In this document: positions 1-8,025 of the stretch, in pieces
Layout: every line of letters starts with the position of its first letter
Numbering within the stretch: position 1 is the stretch's first letter
Origin: CAZDQL01 sp964507325
Lineage (GTDB): Bacteria > Planctomycetota > UBA1135 > GCA-002686595
DNA length: 64,000 nucleotides
Direction of reading: 5' to 3'
NCBI GenBank assembly: GCA_964507325.1
Contig: CAZDQL010000022.1
Location: 1 to 64,000 of the forward strand
Translations under genes and position numbers: made by a program
The notes under the pieces: model-generated
Told to the model about the DNA's origin: nothing
The model's input: the letters and a program-made list of their open reading frames with translations, nothing else
The model's database searches: none

Positions 1-3000
1 GACCCCCTCGTTCTCCACCGCCCAGTTGCCTTCGAGGTCGAAGAAGCCGGTGCGCGGTGCGGTCATCATGCCGCCGTCGATCAGGGGCGGGACGTCGTAG
101 ATGCCGACCAGGCCGCCCCAGGTGGTGGTCCCGATCAGCGGGCCCAATCCCATCTCGCGGAACATGTAGGGCAGCAGGTCCCCCCCCGAGCCCGCGCTCT
201 CGTTGATCAGCATCACCTTGGGACCCCAGATCCCCGCCGCCGGGGTGGCGAAGGGGCGGCGGTCGCCGATCGGCGTGTTGAAGTAGCCCAGGGGACGGCG
301 CGCCATCAGGTCGACCATGTAGTCCGCGGCGGAACCGCCTCCGTTGAAGCGCTCGTCGACCACCACTCCGTCGCGGTCCTGCTGGGCGAAGTAGTAGCGG
401 TTGAAGGCCGTGTAGCCGCCGAACCCGGTGTTGGGCAGCCAGACGTAGGCCAGGCGGCCTTGGGAGAGCTCGTCCACGCGCCGCCGGTTGCCCTCGATCC
501 AGGCGCGCTGGCGCAGGCCGTAGTCGTTCCCGGTGGGGACGACCGTCACTTCGCGGGCGCCCTCCCGGGTCGGGCGGTCGTTCACCTCGAGCACCGTCTG
601 GCGCCCCGCGGTGCCCTCGAACACCTCGTGGAAGTTGCGCGGAGGCGCGATCTCCACGCCGTTCACCGCCAGCACGTAGTCGCCGCTCCCCACGTCGACG
701 CCGGGCGCCGAGAGGGGCGCCCGCAGGCCGGGGTTCCAGTTCTCGCCGGAGTAGATCTCGGCGATGCGGTACTTGCCGGAGTCGACGACCAGGTCCGCGC
801 CGAGGAGGCCCACCGAGACGCGCTCCACGTCGGGGGTGTCCCCGCCGCCGGTGTAGGAGTGTCCCACCGAGACCTCCCCGCCCAGGATGTCGAGCAGGTA
901 GGTGAGGTCGGCGCGGTGACCGACGTGCGCCACCCACGGCTCGTACATGCGGTAGACGGCGTCCCAGTCGGCGCCGTGCACGTTCTCCACGTAGAGGAAA
1001 TCGCGCTGGTAGCGCCACGCCTCGCGGAAGATCTGGGCCCACTCGGCGGGGGGGTCGACCTTGGCGCGGATCTCCGCGGTGGCCAGGCGGCCATCACCTC
1101 CCTTGGGGGGCGCTCCGGTTCCCACCACGCGCCACTGCCCATCGGCCTGCACCAGCATCTGCTTGCGATCCTCGGAGAGGGTGAGGGCGCTCACGCCGGT
1201 GAGGAAGGGCTTGGACTCGCGCTTGGAGAGCTCGAAGCGGTGCAGGCTCACCCCTCCGAAGCGGCGGCCGGAGGAGGAGGGAGCTTCGCCGTAGAAGAGG
1301 ATCCCCTCCGGACCGGCAGCCAGGGCAGCGAGGTTCCCGGAACCGACCGGCAGGGAGAGGATGCGTTGGTCGATCCCCTCCAGGTCGACGGTGACCTGGA
1401 CCCCCTGCTCGGCGTCCTTCTCCTGCCCTTCGGGTGCCGCTTCCTGCGCCTCCTCCTGCTTCTCGTCTCCCTCGTCCTCTTCCTCCTTCACCGGCTCCTC
1501 GTCGCTTTCGGGCGCGAAGGGAGAGGGCTCCCCGTCGGCCAACACCGCGAGCCAGATCGAGCGCTGCACCGGGCGCTCGTAGGAGGTCATGTCCAACCAA
1601 CCGATGTTGAGGGCCAGGTTCGTGCTGGCCAGGAAGTAGAGGTACTTGCCCCCCGCGTCCCAGACGGGGTCGGTCGCATCCGACAACCCGTCGCCGAGCT
1701 GATGCGTGCTGCCGCTCTCGAGGGAGTACAGGAAGACTGCGTGCTGGTGGGTCGGGAGCCGCTTGGCGTAGGCCAGCCACTTGGAGTCCGGCGACCAGGC
1801 CGGGTCCATGGTGCGGACCGGATGGGCGAACTCGTCGGTGTCGACGAGCTTCTGCTCGCCCGACTCGACGTCGATCGTCCACAGGTTCAATCCCTCGTCG
1901 GTGAAGGCCAGGGTCTGGCCGTCGGGGGACCAGACGGGGGTGTAGTAGAAGCTCTTCTCCCGCAGCGGAATGGCGCGCGGTGCGCTGAGCCCGTCCTGGG
2001 TGCCGATCATGAGCTGGTACTCCCCCGAGGCGTCGGAGAACCAGGCCAGATGCTCTCCGTCGGGGGCCCAGCTCGGCGCCCGCTCGGCGACGCCGGGGGT
2101 GGCGGTCAGGTTGCGCCAGTCCCCCTCCTCCACCGGGACGGTGAAGACGTCGCCGCGCGCCTCGAAGACGGCGCGCTTGCCGGTGGGGGAGAGCCCCGGC
2201 GAGGTCAGCATCTCGCCGACCCTCTCCCAGTGGGGCCGGCGCCAGGGGATGTCGCCGCGCACCTCGATCTCGAGCTGGGTGTGGGTCTCCGAGACCGCGT
2301 CGAAGAGGTGCAGGTAGCCCCCCACCTCGTACACCAGCCAGCGCTCACCGTCCGACTCGAGCTGCTTGGCGTCGAAGTCCCGGTAGTGAGTGAGCTGGCG
2401 CACCTCCCCCGTCTCCGGATCGTAGACGTGGAGGTTCATCGCCAGGTCGCGATCGGAGAGGAAGTAGACCTTGCCTGCGACCCAGCAGGGGTCCCAGTTC
2501 TGGCTCCCCTCGTGAGGCACCTCGACGTGATCGTGGTCGAAGAGATCGAGGATCCAGATCGGGTGCGTCTGGCCTCCGCGGTAGTTGCGCCACTCCTGGT
2601 CGGCGGGGCGCACGTGCTGGTAGGCGAGCCGACTCCCGTCGCGGGAGAGCTTGCCGGTCCAGAGCCGCAGGTCGGCGACGATCTCCGCCGGCCCTCCCTC
2701 GACGGACACGCTCCAGAGCTTGCCGTAGGGGATCGGCGCGCTGTCACGCCCGGAGGAGAAGAGCACGCGCTCCCCATCCCCCGACCAACCGAGCACCGTG
2801 TCGGGCATGGGGTGCCACGTCAGGCGCTGCGGCGAGCCCCCTTCGATCGGAACCACGTACACGTCCCGGTTGCCGTCGTAGCCGGCGGTGAACGCCAGAT
2901 GGCGGCCGTCGGGGGAGAAGCAGGGTTGGCTCTCCACGTCGGGGATGCTGGTCAAGCGGCGCGCGTCCCCTCCGCTGCGCGCGGTGATCCAGACGTCCCC

Positions 3001-3123
3001 CGCGTAGCAGAAGGCGACGTGCTCCGCGCTGACCGTGGGCTGGCGCAGGAGGCGCGTCCCTTGGGCAGGGGTCCGCGGGGCGAGAAGGAGGGCGAAAGCG
3101 AAGAGGAAGAGCAGCCGGGTCAT
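1..3123 (-). CDS. Tricorn-like S41 peptidase with N-terminal beta-propeller (3' end cut by window edge)
   Basis: The reading frame starts at the ATG complementary to 3121-3123 and stays open for 1041 codons to the window edge, so the C-terminus is missing. Residues 1-20 form a signal peptide ending near 'APRTPAQG'. Residues about 25-640 are repeated TolB/PD40-type blades with motifs such as 'FSPDGRHLAF' and 'WSPDGQTLAF'. An acidic Glu-rich linker follows around residue 550. Next come a tricorn C1 region containing 'SVGHSY' near residue 750, whose His matches the catalytic His of the family, and a PDZ domain ('GDYVLAVNGVEI'). The S41 core carries 'NESAGSGGD' near residue 976, with the nucleophilic Ser. 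Family knowledge: such proteins are exported peptidases degrading peptides or oligopeptides, with the propeller gating substrate access. Nearest neighbour is the minus-strand DUF342 gene 55 bp upstream. Function as a peptidase is confident; the substrate is unknown. Confidence 0.9.
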   Translation of the reverse strand, partial: MTRLLFLFAFALLLAPRTPAQGTRLLRQPTVSAEHVAFCYAGDVWITARSGGDARRLTSIPDVESQPCFSPDGRHLAFTAGYDGNRDVYVVPIEGGSPQRLTWHPMPDTVLGWSGDGERVLFSSGRDSAPIPYGKLWSVSVEGGPAEIVADLRLWTGKLSRDGSRLAYQHVRPADQEWRNYRGGQTHPIWILDLFDHDHVEVPHEGSQNWDPCWVAGKVYFLSDRDLAMNLHVYDPETGEVRQLTHYRDFDAKQLESDGERWLVYEVGGYLHLFDAVSETHTQLEIEVRGDIPWRRPHWERVGEMLTSPGLSPTGKRAVFEARGDVFTVPVEEGDWRNLTATPGVAERAPSWAPDGEHLAWFSDASGEYQLMIGTQDGLSAPRAIPLREKSFYYTPVWSPDGQTLAFTDEGLNLWTIDVESGEQKLVDTDEFAHPVRTMDPAWSPDSKWLAYAKRLPTHQHAVFLYSLESGSTHQLGDGLSDATDPVWDAGGKYLYFLASTNLALNIGWLDMTSYERPVQRSIWLAVLADGEPSPFAPESDEEPVKEEEDEGDEKQEEAQEAAPEGQEKDAEQGVQVTVDLEGIDQRILSLPVGSGNLAALAAGPEGILFYGEAPSSSGRRFGGVSLHRFELSKRESKPFLTGVSALTLSEDRKQMLVQADGQWRVVGTGAPPKGGDGRLATAEIRAKVDPPAEWAQIFREAWRYQRDFLYVENVHGADWDAVYRMYEPWVAHVGHRADLTYLLDILGGEVSVGHSYTGGGDTPDVERVSVGLLGADLVVDSGKYRIAEIYSGENWNPGLRAPLSAPGVDVGSGDYVLAVNGVEIAPPRNFHEVFEGTAGRQTVLEVNDRPTREGAREVTVVPTGNDYGLRQRAWIEGNRRRVDELSQGRLAYVWLPNTGFGGYTAFNRYYFAQQDRDGVVVDERFNGGGSAADYMVDLMARRPLGYFNTPIGDRRPFATPAAGIWGPKVMLINESAGSGGDLLPYMFREMGLGPLIGTTTWGGLVGIYDVPPLIDGGMMTAPRTGFFDLEGNWAVENEGV

Positions 3124-3178
3124 GGTGTCGATTCAGAAGGGGTGGGTCGGGACCAACGACGATGGTACGACCAACCGT

Positions 3179-4801
3179 CTAAAGCGGTTCCGCTTTGATC
3201 TCCCCCTCATCGGAGTCGAACCGAAAGCGAACGTGGTTGATGTGGTGATCCGTCTTCAAGTGGGCCCCGGCGCTGTGGAGCTCCACTCCCGCGTGGATGA
3301 CGCTCTCCACCTTGATCACCGGCGGCGTGCTGGCGAGCAGCTCGTTCAGTTCGATCTCCCAGACCCTGAGCTCGCGCTCCTGTTTCTCGAGCTTGAGACG
3401 CTGCGCCTCACTCCCCTCTTGCAGGGCCTGGTGCTGCTCCTCCGCCAGTTTGCGCAGTTCCCCCTGCACCCGGCGCAGTTCCGCGACCACCTCCGGCCCC
3501 GGACCGACCTGGATCCAGGTCGGCACCCCGTACTCCGAGCCCAGCTCGCGAGCCTCGAGCCCGTTGAGTGCCGAGTAGCGCCCTCCCCGCAGGATCCCGT
3601 TGGCCGCGGTCGCCAGGATGCGGCCCCCACTCCGGATCTCGCTGCCGATGTCCATGCGGCCGATCGTCACGTCACCACCGGCCCTGATCTTTGCGTTCTG
3701 GGCGTGGGTGCACTGGAGGGTCGACTCCGCCGTGACGAAGCCGAACTCACCACCCACGATGCCTTGCTGGACCTCGATCGCGCCACCCGCCTCGACCCTG
3801 GCGTCCTCGATCGAGCCGTGCACGATCACGTCCTTCTCGGAGGCCACCCGGAAGGTGCTGCGTATCGAGCCTCGGATGACGATCGCCCCCGTCGCGTTCA
3901 GGTTACCGGTTCCGTAGTCGACATCCCCGTCGATCTGCAGGACGTCGACCACCGACAGTTCGCTGCCGTTCCCGACGTCGAGCATGCCGTCGATCTCAGC
4001 CTCGTAGGTGAGGGAGCCGTCCTCCTGCTCGTGGACCGCGACGTTCTTGCCCGCTTTGACCGGTCGACTCTCGACTTTCTCCGTGGGGAGCGGAGTTCCA
4101 TCGACGCGGCACCCAGGCGTGCCCGGAGTGGCCGGACTCCAGGTCGCGATGAGCTGCCCGGCGCAGACGTTCTTGACCGATGAGCGCTCGCGGAAGTCGA
4201 TCTGCCCCTCGCCTCGCCCCACGGTTCCCGCGGTCAGCTCCGCTCCGATCGCGAGCTCCAGATGCGCGGGGCGGCCGGCTTCGTATGCGTCGCCCCGTGC
4301 CAGGCAGATCGGCCGCGGCAGGCTCCCGCGCAGGTTGAGCATTTCCAGGGCGCGCTCGATCTCCGCGGGTCGGACGCCGTGGACGACGCCGGCGGCGGTC
4401 AGGGCCGCGCCGATCTCCTCGACCGCGAGCCCCTGCTCATCGGCCCCCGGAGAGCGCAATTCGACGTAGGCGCGCATCCGGTCCTCGGTGATCGAGACCG
4501 GCGACCGAATGCTGGGAACGTCCTGACCATTGGTCTCCAGGTAGCCGAAGCAGGTGACGTCGGCGATCCAGCGCGCACCGTCACCCGTTGCATCCACGAC
4601 GATCCCCGCGCCGTGCTCGAAGTCGAGCAGCGCCTCGTCCCCCTCGCCGGGCGTCCGTTCCGCGACGACCTCCCCCTGGCGCAGGATCCTCCGCTGTCGC
4701 GAAGGATCGTCGGCGCTCGGTTGCAGGTAGTGCCGCAGGAGCTGGGCCTGCGGCTCTTCCTCGGGTATGACCCCTTCCACCTTGTCCGGCGGGGTGCTCA
4801 T
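3179..4801 (-). CDS. FapA family protein (DUF342, polymer-forming beta-solenoid)
   Basis: A 540-residue protein starting at the ATG complementary to 4799-4801. The N-terminal third resembles the FapA N-domain. The middle (about residues 220-430) is a Gly/Val-rich series with short hexad-like turns, such as 'DVLQIDGDVDYGTGNLNATG', 'IVIRGSI', 'VIVHGSIEDARVEAGGAIEV' and 'DVTIGRMDIGSEIRSGGRI', typical of the right-handed beta-solenoid of DUF342. A charged coiled coil follows (about 450-500, 'ELRRVQGELRKLAEEQ'). FapA-type proteins are cytoplasmic; some are linked to flagellar placement or cell-envelope regulation. No flagellar gene is nearby, so the cellular role cannot be inferred here. Confidence 0.85.
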   Translation of the reverse strand: MSTPPDKVEGVIPEEEPQAQLLRHYLQPSADDPSRQRRILRQGEVVAERTPGEGDEALLDFEHGAGIVVDATGDGARWIADVTCFGYLETNGQDVPSIRSPVSITEDRMRAYVELRSPGADEQGLAVEEIGAALTAAGVVHGVRPAEIERALEMLNLRGSLPRPICLARGDAYEAGRPAHLELAIGAELTAGTVGRGEGQIDFRERSSVKNVCAGQLIATWSPATPGTPGCRVDGTPLPTEKVESRPVKAGKNVAVHEQEDGSLTYEAEIDGMLDVGNGSELSVVDVLQIDGDVDYGTGNLNATGAIVIRGSIRSTFRVASEKDVIVHGSIEDARVEAGGAIEVQQGIVGGEFGFVTAESTLQCTHAQNAKIRAGGDVTIGRMDIGSEIRSGGRILATAANGILRGGRYSALNGLEARELGSEYGVPTWIQVGPGPEVVAELRRVQGELRKLAEEQHQALQEGSEAQRLKLEKQERELRVWEIELNELLASTPPVIKVESVIHAGVELHSAGAHLKTDHHINHVRFRFDSDEGEIKAEPL

Positions 4802-4858
4802 CAGCGGATCTGCGGTGGATTGGATCGGGCGCCCGGGGGCATCCCTTGAGGGTTCTCC

Positions 4859-5578
4859 CTAGTGGGAATCCCGCTCGCAGACGAGGATGCTGGCGGCGCC
4901 TCCGAGGGGATCGAAGGGGGCGCGCCCGAAGTCCGAAAAGTGGGAGAGGGTCGCGAGGCCCTGGCGCCGGTGGCAGGCGCCGAAATCCGCGGCGCGCTGG
5001 GGGAAGAGCGCCGTGCGACCCTCGTACAGGACCTCCTCGCCCCGTTGGAGTCGAGTCACGAAGCACACCTCCTCGGAGGTGAAGTCCTGGTACTCCCGTA
5101 GGAAAGCCAGCCCCTCTCCGTCCAGCTCGCGGGGCGGGAAGTCGTGCCCGCCCCTGGCGAGGATCGCGTCCCAGTTGACCGTCTGAACGACCCATCGCCC
5201 TCCCGGCGCGAGCAGCTCGGCGACCCCGCGAGCCACCCCGTCGTAGGCCTCGCGGTCCACGTGGGCGGCGACGTTGCCGATGCAGAAGATCAGGTCGAAG
5301 GGAGGCTCGAGGGCGTCGAGGGCCGTCATGTCGAGGCGCTGGAAGCTCGCCCGTGGATAGCGCTCCCGCGCCGCCGCGATCATCGCCTCGTCGAGGTCGA
5401 TGCCGACCGCCTCCCCGCCGTCGGTGGCGAAGCGACCCGCGTAGTGCCCCGGCCCGCAGCCGACGTCCAGGACGCGCCCGGTCGCGGAACCCGAGGCCTC
5501 GCGCAGGAAGGAGTAGACCCCCTCGCGGAAGGGGAAGATCCGCTCGTAGACGGCGGCGAAGCGGGAGTACATCGACAT
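4859..5578 (-). CDS. Class I SAM-dependent methyltransferase
   Basis: A 239-residue protein starting at the ATG complementary to 5576-5578 ('MSMYSRFAAVYERIFPFREGV'); the longer open frame upstream has no methyltransferase character. SAM-binding motif I is clear ('VLDVGCGPGHYAG', about residues 40-52), followed by acidic motif II ('VGIDLDEAMI') and a post-motif with 'FDLIFCIGNVAAHV'. This is a complete small Rossmann methyltransferase resembling the UbiE/Methyltransf_11/25 group. The substrate cannot be read from the sequence. It is divergent from the DUF418 gene with only about 37 bp between start codons, so the two share a very short promoter interval. Confidence 0.88.
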   Translation of the reverse strand: MSMYSRFAAVYERIFPFREGVYSFLREASGSATGRVLDVGCGPGHYAGRFATDGGEAVGIDLDEAMIAAARERYPRASFQRLDMTALDALEPPFDLIFCIGNVAAHVDREAYDGVARGVAELLAPGGRWVVQTVNWDAILARGGHDFPPRELDGEGLAFLREYQDFTSEEVCFVTRLQRGEEVLYEGRTALFPQRAADFGACHRRQGLATLSHFSDFGRAPFDPLGGAASILVCERDSH

Positions 5579-5615
5579 GGGGAGACTCGCGGACCACGAG
5601 GGTATCATCCCTCCG

Positions 5616-6854
5616 ATGGCCTCCGGCGCTCCCAAACCTCCGGCAGCGCGCAACCTGCAGCTCGACACCCTGCGCGGCTTCGCCGTGCTCGGCATGGTGG
5701 TGGTCAGCGTGGGTCTCTTCGCCCGCCCCTTCGGCGCCCTGGACGACCCGACCTTCGCCGCCGGTGGACTCGAGCCCGCGAACCTCTGGACGTGGGGCCT
5801 CGGCGAGCTCCTCGTCGAGGGCAAGGCGATCGCGATCTTCGCCCTGCTCTTCGGGGCCGGTGTGGTCATGCTCGGCGAGCGGGGATTCGCGCAGCAGCTC
5901 CTGCGCCTCGTCTTCCTCTTCGGCATCGGCGCGGCGCACGCCTACGGGCTCTGGTCCGGTGACCTGTTGATGGTGTACGCGGCCTGTGGGGTGGTGGCGC
6001 TCCTTCTGCGGAGGCTGCCGGTGGGGGTGCTCCTGACCCTGGGCACCGTGCTCGTCGTGTCGGCTCTGCACGAGGAGCTCGTCCCCGAGCTGCGGCGCGC
6101 CTTCTCCGCGCAGGAGACGGTCGCCCCCGTCTGGTTCCAGGAGCGCGACGCTGCCCTCGAGGAGCTCTACGCCCCCGACGTGGAGCGCGCCGCTCACGAG
6201 GGAACCTGGCTCGAGCAAGCGCGCTGGCGGGCGGAGGTCGTCTGGTGGCGGGTCTTCCGCTCCACTTTCGAGCTCCTGCGCTGCGGCGGCCTGATGCTGA
6301 TCGGCATGGCGCTCGCGAAGACGGGCTTTCTCGCCGGGGCGGCTCGGCGTCGCAGCTACCTGGCCGTGGCGGGGGTCGGATTGGTGCTGGGCGCGGCGCT
6401 CACCGGGCTGGGGCTCTGGCCTGAGCTCCAAGAGGTCGTGGGGCAGGGCGAGCTGACGAGCCAGGCGCGGACGATCGCCTTCGCCGCGGGCCACGTCGGC
6501 GCCGCGGTGATGGCCTTGGGGCTCGTGGGGGCGCTGCTCTTCGCCTGCTCCAACGCCATCGTGCGCCGCCTCGCACGCCCCCTGGCGGCGGTGGGGCGCA
6601 TGTCCCTCAGCAACTACCTCGTCCAGAGCCTCGTCTGCGTCCTCGTCTACCAGGGTTGGGCCTTCGGCCGGTGGGGGACGCACGACGTCGCGGATCAGCT
6701 CCTCGTGGTGGGGGCGCTCTGGGCGGGGTACCTGCTCTTCTGTCCCCTCTGGATGATGCACTTCCGCCTCGGTCCCGTGGAGTGGTTCTGGCGCAGCCTG
6801 ACCTGCCTGAAGCTCCAACCGCTGGCCGTCGAGGAGGCGGTCGACCATGAGTGA
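5616..6854 (+). CDS. DUF418 domain-containing integral membrane protein (YeiB family)
   Basis: A 412-residue protein; the chosen ATG at 5616 ('MASGAPKPPAARNLQLDTLRG') is preferred over the longer frame that would overlap the divergent methyltransferase start. The N-terminal 'LDTLRGFAVLGMVVVS' is the hallmark of YeiB/DUF418 proteins, which resemble the acyltransferase_3 fold. About ten hydrophobic segments follow. The C-terminal DUF418 block includes 'AVGRMSLSNYLVQSLVC' and 'FRLGPVEWFWRSLT'. It probably sits in the inner membrane; transport or acyl-transfer roles have been proposed for relatives but remain unproven. Its last 8 bases overlap the start of the downstream TRAP binding protein, suggesting co-translation. 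Confidence 0.88.
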   Translation: MASGAPKPPAARNLQLDTLRGFAVLGMVVVSVGLFARPFGALDDPTFAAGGLEPANLWTWGLGELLVEGKAIAIFALLFGAGVVMLGERGFAQQLLRLVFLFGIGAAHAYGLWSGDLLMVYAACGVVALLLRRLPVGVLLTLGTVLVVSALHEELVPELRRAFSAQETVAPVWFQERDAALEELYAPDVERAAHEGTWLEQARWRAEVVWWRVFRSTFELLRCGGLMLIGMALAKTGFLAGAARRRSYLAVAGVGLVLGAALTGLGLWPELQEVVGQGELTSQARTIAFAAGHVGAAVMALGLVGALLFACSNAIVRRLARPLAAVGRMSLSNYLVQSLVCVLVYQGWAFGRWGTHDVADQLLVVGALWAGYLLFCPLWMMHFRLGPVEWFWRSLTCLKLQPLAVEEAVDHE

Positions 6855-7974
6855 CGAGCGCACGAACCAGCGCCGGATCTTCCTCACCGGAGGTCTGGTG
6901 GGAGCGGCCGCGGGAATCGTGGGGGCGACCTCGGCGGGGGTGTTGCGCCGGCCGGAGTCGACGACGGGTCCCGCGGTGCACACCCGCAAGCGGGTCGAGT
7001 GGCGGCTGGCCTCGAGCTTCCCCGACTCCCTGGACGCGATGTACGGCACCGCCCAGCTCCTGGCGCAGCGGGTGAGCGCCATGACGGAGGGGGCCTTCGT
7101 CATCGACACCTACCAGGCGGGGGAGCTGGTGCCGGGGCTGCAGGTCCTGGACGGGGTGCAGAAGCGCTCGGTCGAAGTGGGGCAGACGGCGAGCTACTAC
7201 TACGTCGGCAAGAACCCCGCCCTGGCCTTCGACACCTGTGTTCCCTTCGGGCTGACCCCGCGCCAGCAGAACGCCTGGCTGAACGAGGGCGGGGGTCTGG
7301 AGCGCGTGCGTGCCCTCTACGCCGACTTCGGGATCCTGCCGTTCGCCGCGGGGAACACCGGCGTGCAGATGGGGGGCTGGTTCAAGCGCCCGATCGAGAC
7401 CCTCGACGACCTGCGCGGCCTGAAGATGCGCATCCCCGGTCTGGGCGGCAAGGTGATGGCCGCGCTCGGGGTGAACGTGCAGGTGCTCGCGGGGGGGGAG
7501 ATCTTCATGGCCCTCGAGCGCGGCGCGATCGACGCGGTGGAGTGGGTCGGCCCCTACGACGACGAGCGGCTGGGCCTGCACCAGGCGGCGCAGCACTACC
7601 TCTATCCCGGTTGGTGGGAGCCGGGTCCCTCCCTCTCCTTCCTGGTCAACCTGGAGGCGTGGGCGGAGCTCCCCAGCGACTACCAGGCGGTCTTCACCGC
7701 CGCCTGCCGCGAGGCGGCCGCGGCGATGCAGGAACGCTACGACGCGCGCAATCCGCCGGCGCTCACCCGCCTCCTGGAGTCGGGGGTCGAGATGCACCCC
7801 TTTTCCGCCGAGATCATGCGCGGCGCGCGGGAGGCCGCACGCCAGCTCCTGGACGACGAGGCGTCGGAGGACCCGGAGTACCGCACCCTGCTGGATGAGT
7901 GGCGGCGCTTCCGGGAGCGGAGCTTCGGCTGGTTCGGGACGGCGGAGCTGGCGTACGCGCGCTTCTCCTACTGA
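6847..7974 (+). CDS. dctP: TRAP transporter substrate-binding protein DctP (Tat-exported)
   Basis: A 375-residue periplasmic binding protein of the DctP (TRAP) family. The N-terminus carries a twin-arginine motif ('RRIFLTGG', residues 9-16) and a hydrophobic stretch, so export by Tat is likely. The DctP core shows 'LKMRIPGLGGKVMAALG', 'GGEIFMALERGAIDAVEWVGPY' and 'HYLYPGWWEPGPSLSFLVN'. These match the subgroup typified by alpha-keto-acid or mannitol/chloroaromatic-type TRAP binding proteins; an organic-acid ligand is inferred only from this subgroup. It starts inside the end of the DUF418 gene (8-base overlap). The membrane partners dctQ/dctM are not downstream but about 4 kb away on the opposite strand. 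Confidence 0.9.
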   Translation: MSDERTNQRRIFLTGGLVGAAAGIVGATSAGVLRRPESTTGPAVHTRKRVEWRLASSFPDSLDAMYGTAQLLAQRVSAMTEGAFVIDTYQAGELVPGLQVLDGVQKRSVEVGQTASYYYVGKNPALAFDTCVPFGLTPRQQNAWLNEGGGLERVRALYADFGILPFAAGNTGVQMGGWFKRPIETLDDLRGLKMRIPGLGGKVMAALGVNVQVLAGGEIFMALERGAIDAVEWVGPYDDERLGLHQAAQHYLYPGWWEPGPSLSFLVNLEAWAELPSDYQAVFTAACREAAAAMQERYDARNPPALTRLLESGVEMHPFSAEIMRGAREAARQLLDDEASEDPEYRTLLDEWRRFRERSFGWFGTAELAYARFSY

Positions 7975-8025
7975 GTTCGCGGGTGATTTCGAAGACGCCT
8001 CCGCGGGGCACCCTACAGTGTGCAT

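Noticed and set aside
460..3198. 912-codon open frame on the plus strand
   Set aside because: Opposite-strand shadow of the S41/tricorn-like gene; it has no recognisable domains, whereas the minus strand shows clear propeller, PDZ and S41 motifs.
4581..7109. 842-codon minus-strand open frame
   Set aside because: Low-complexity Arg/Pro/Gly/His translation running through the methyltransferase and DUF418 genes; an artefact of high GC.
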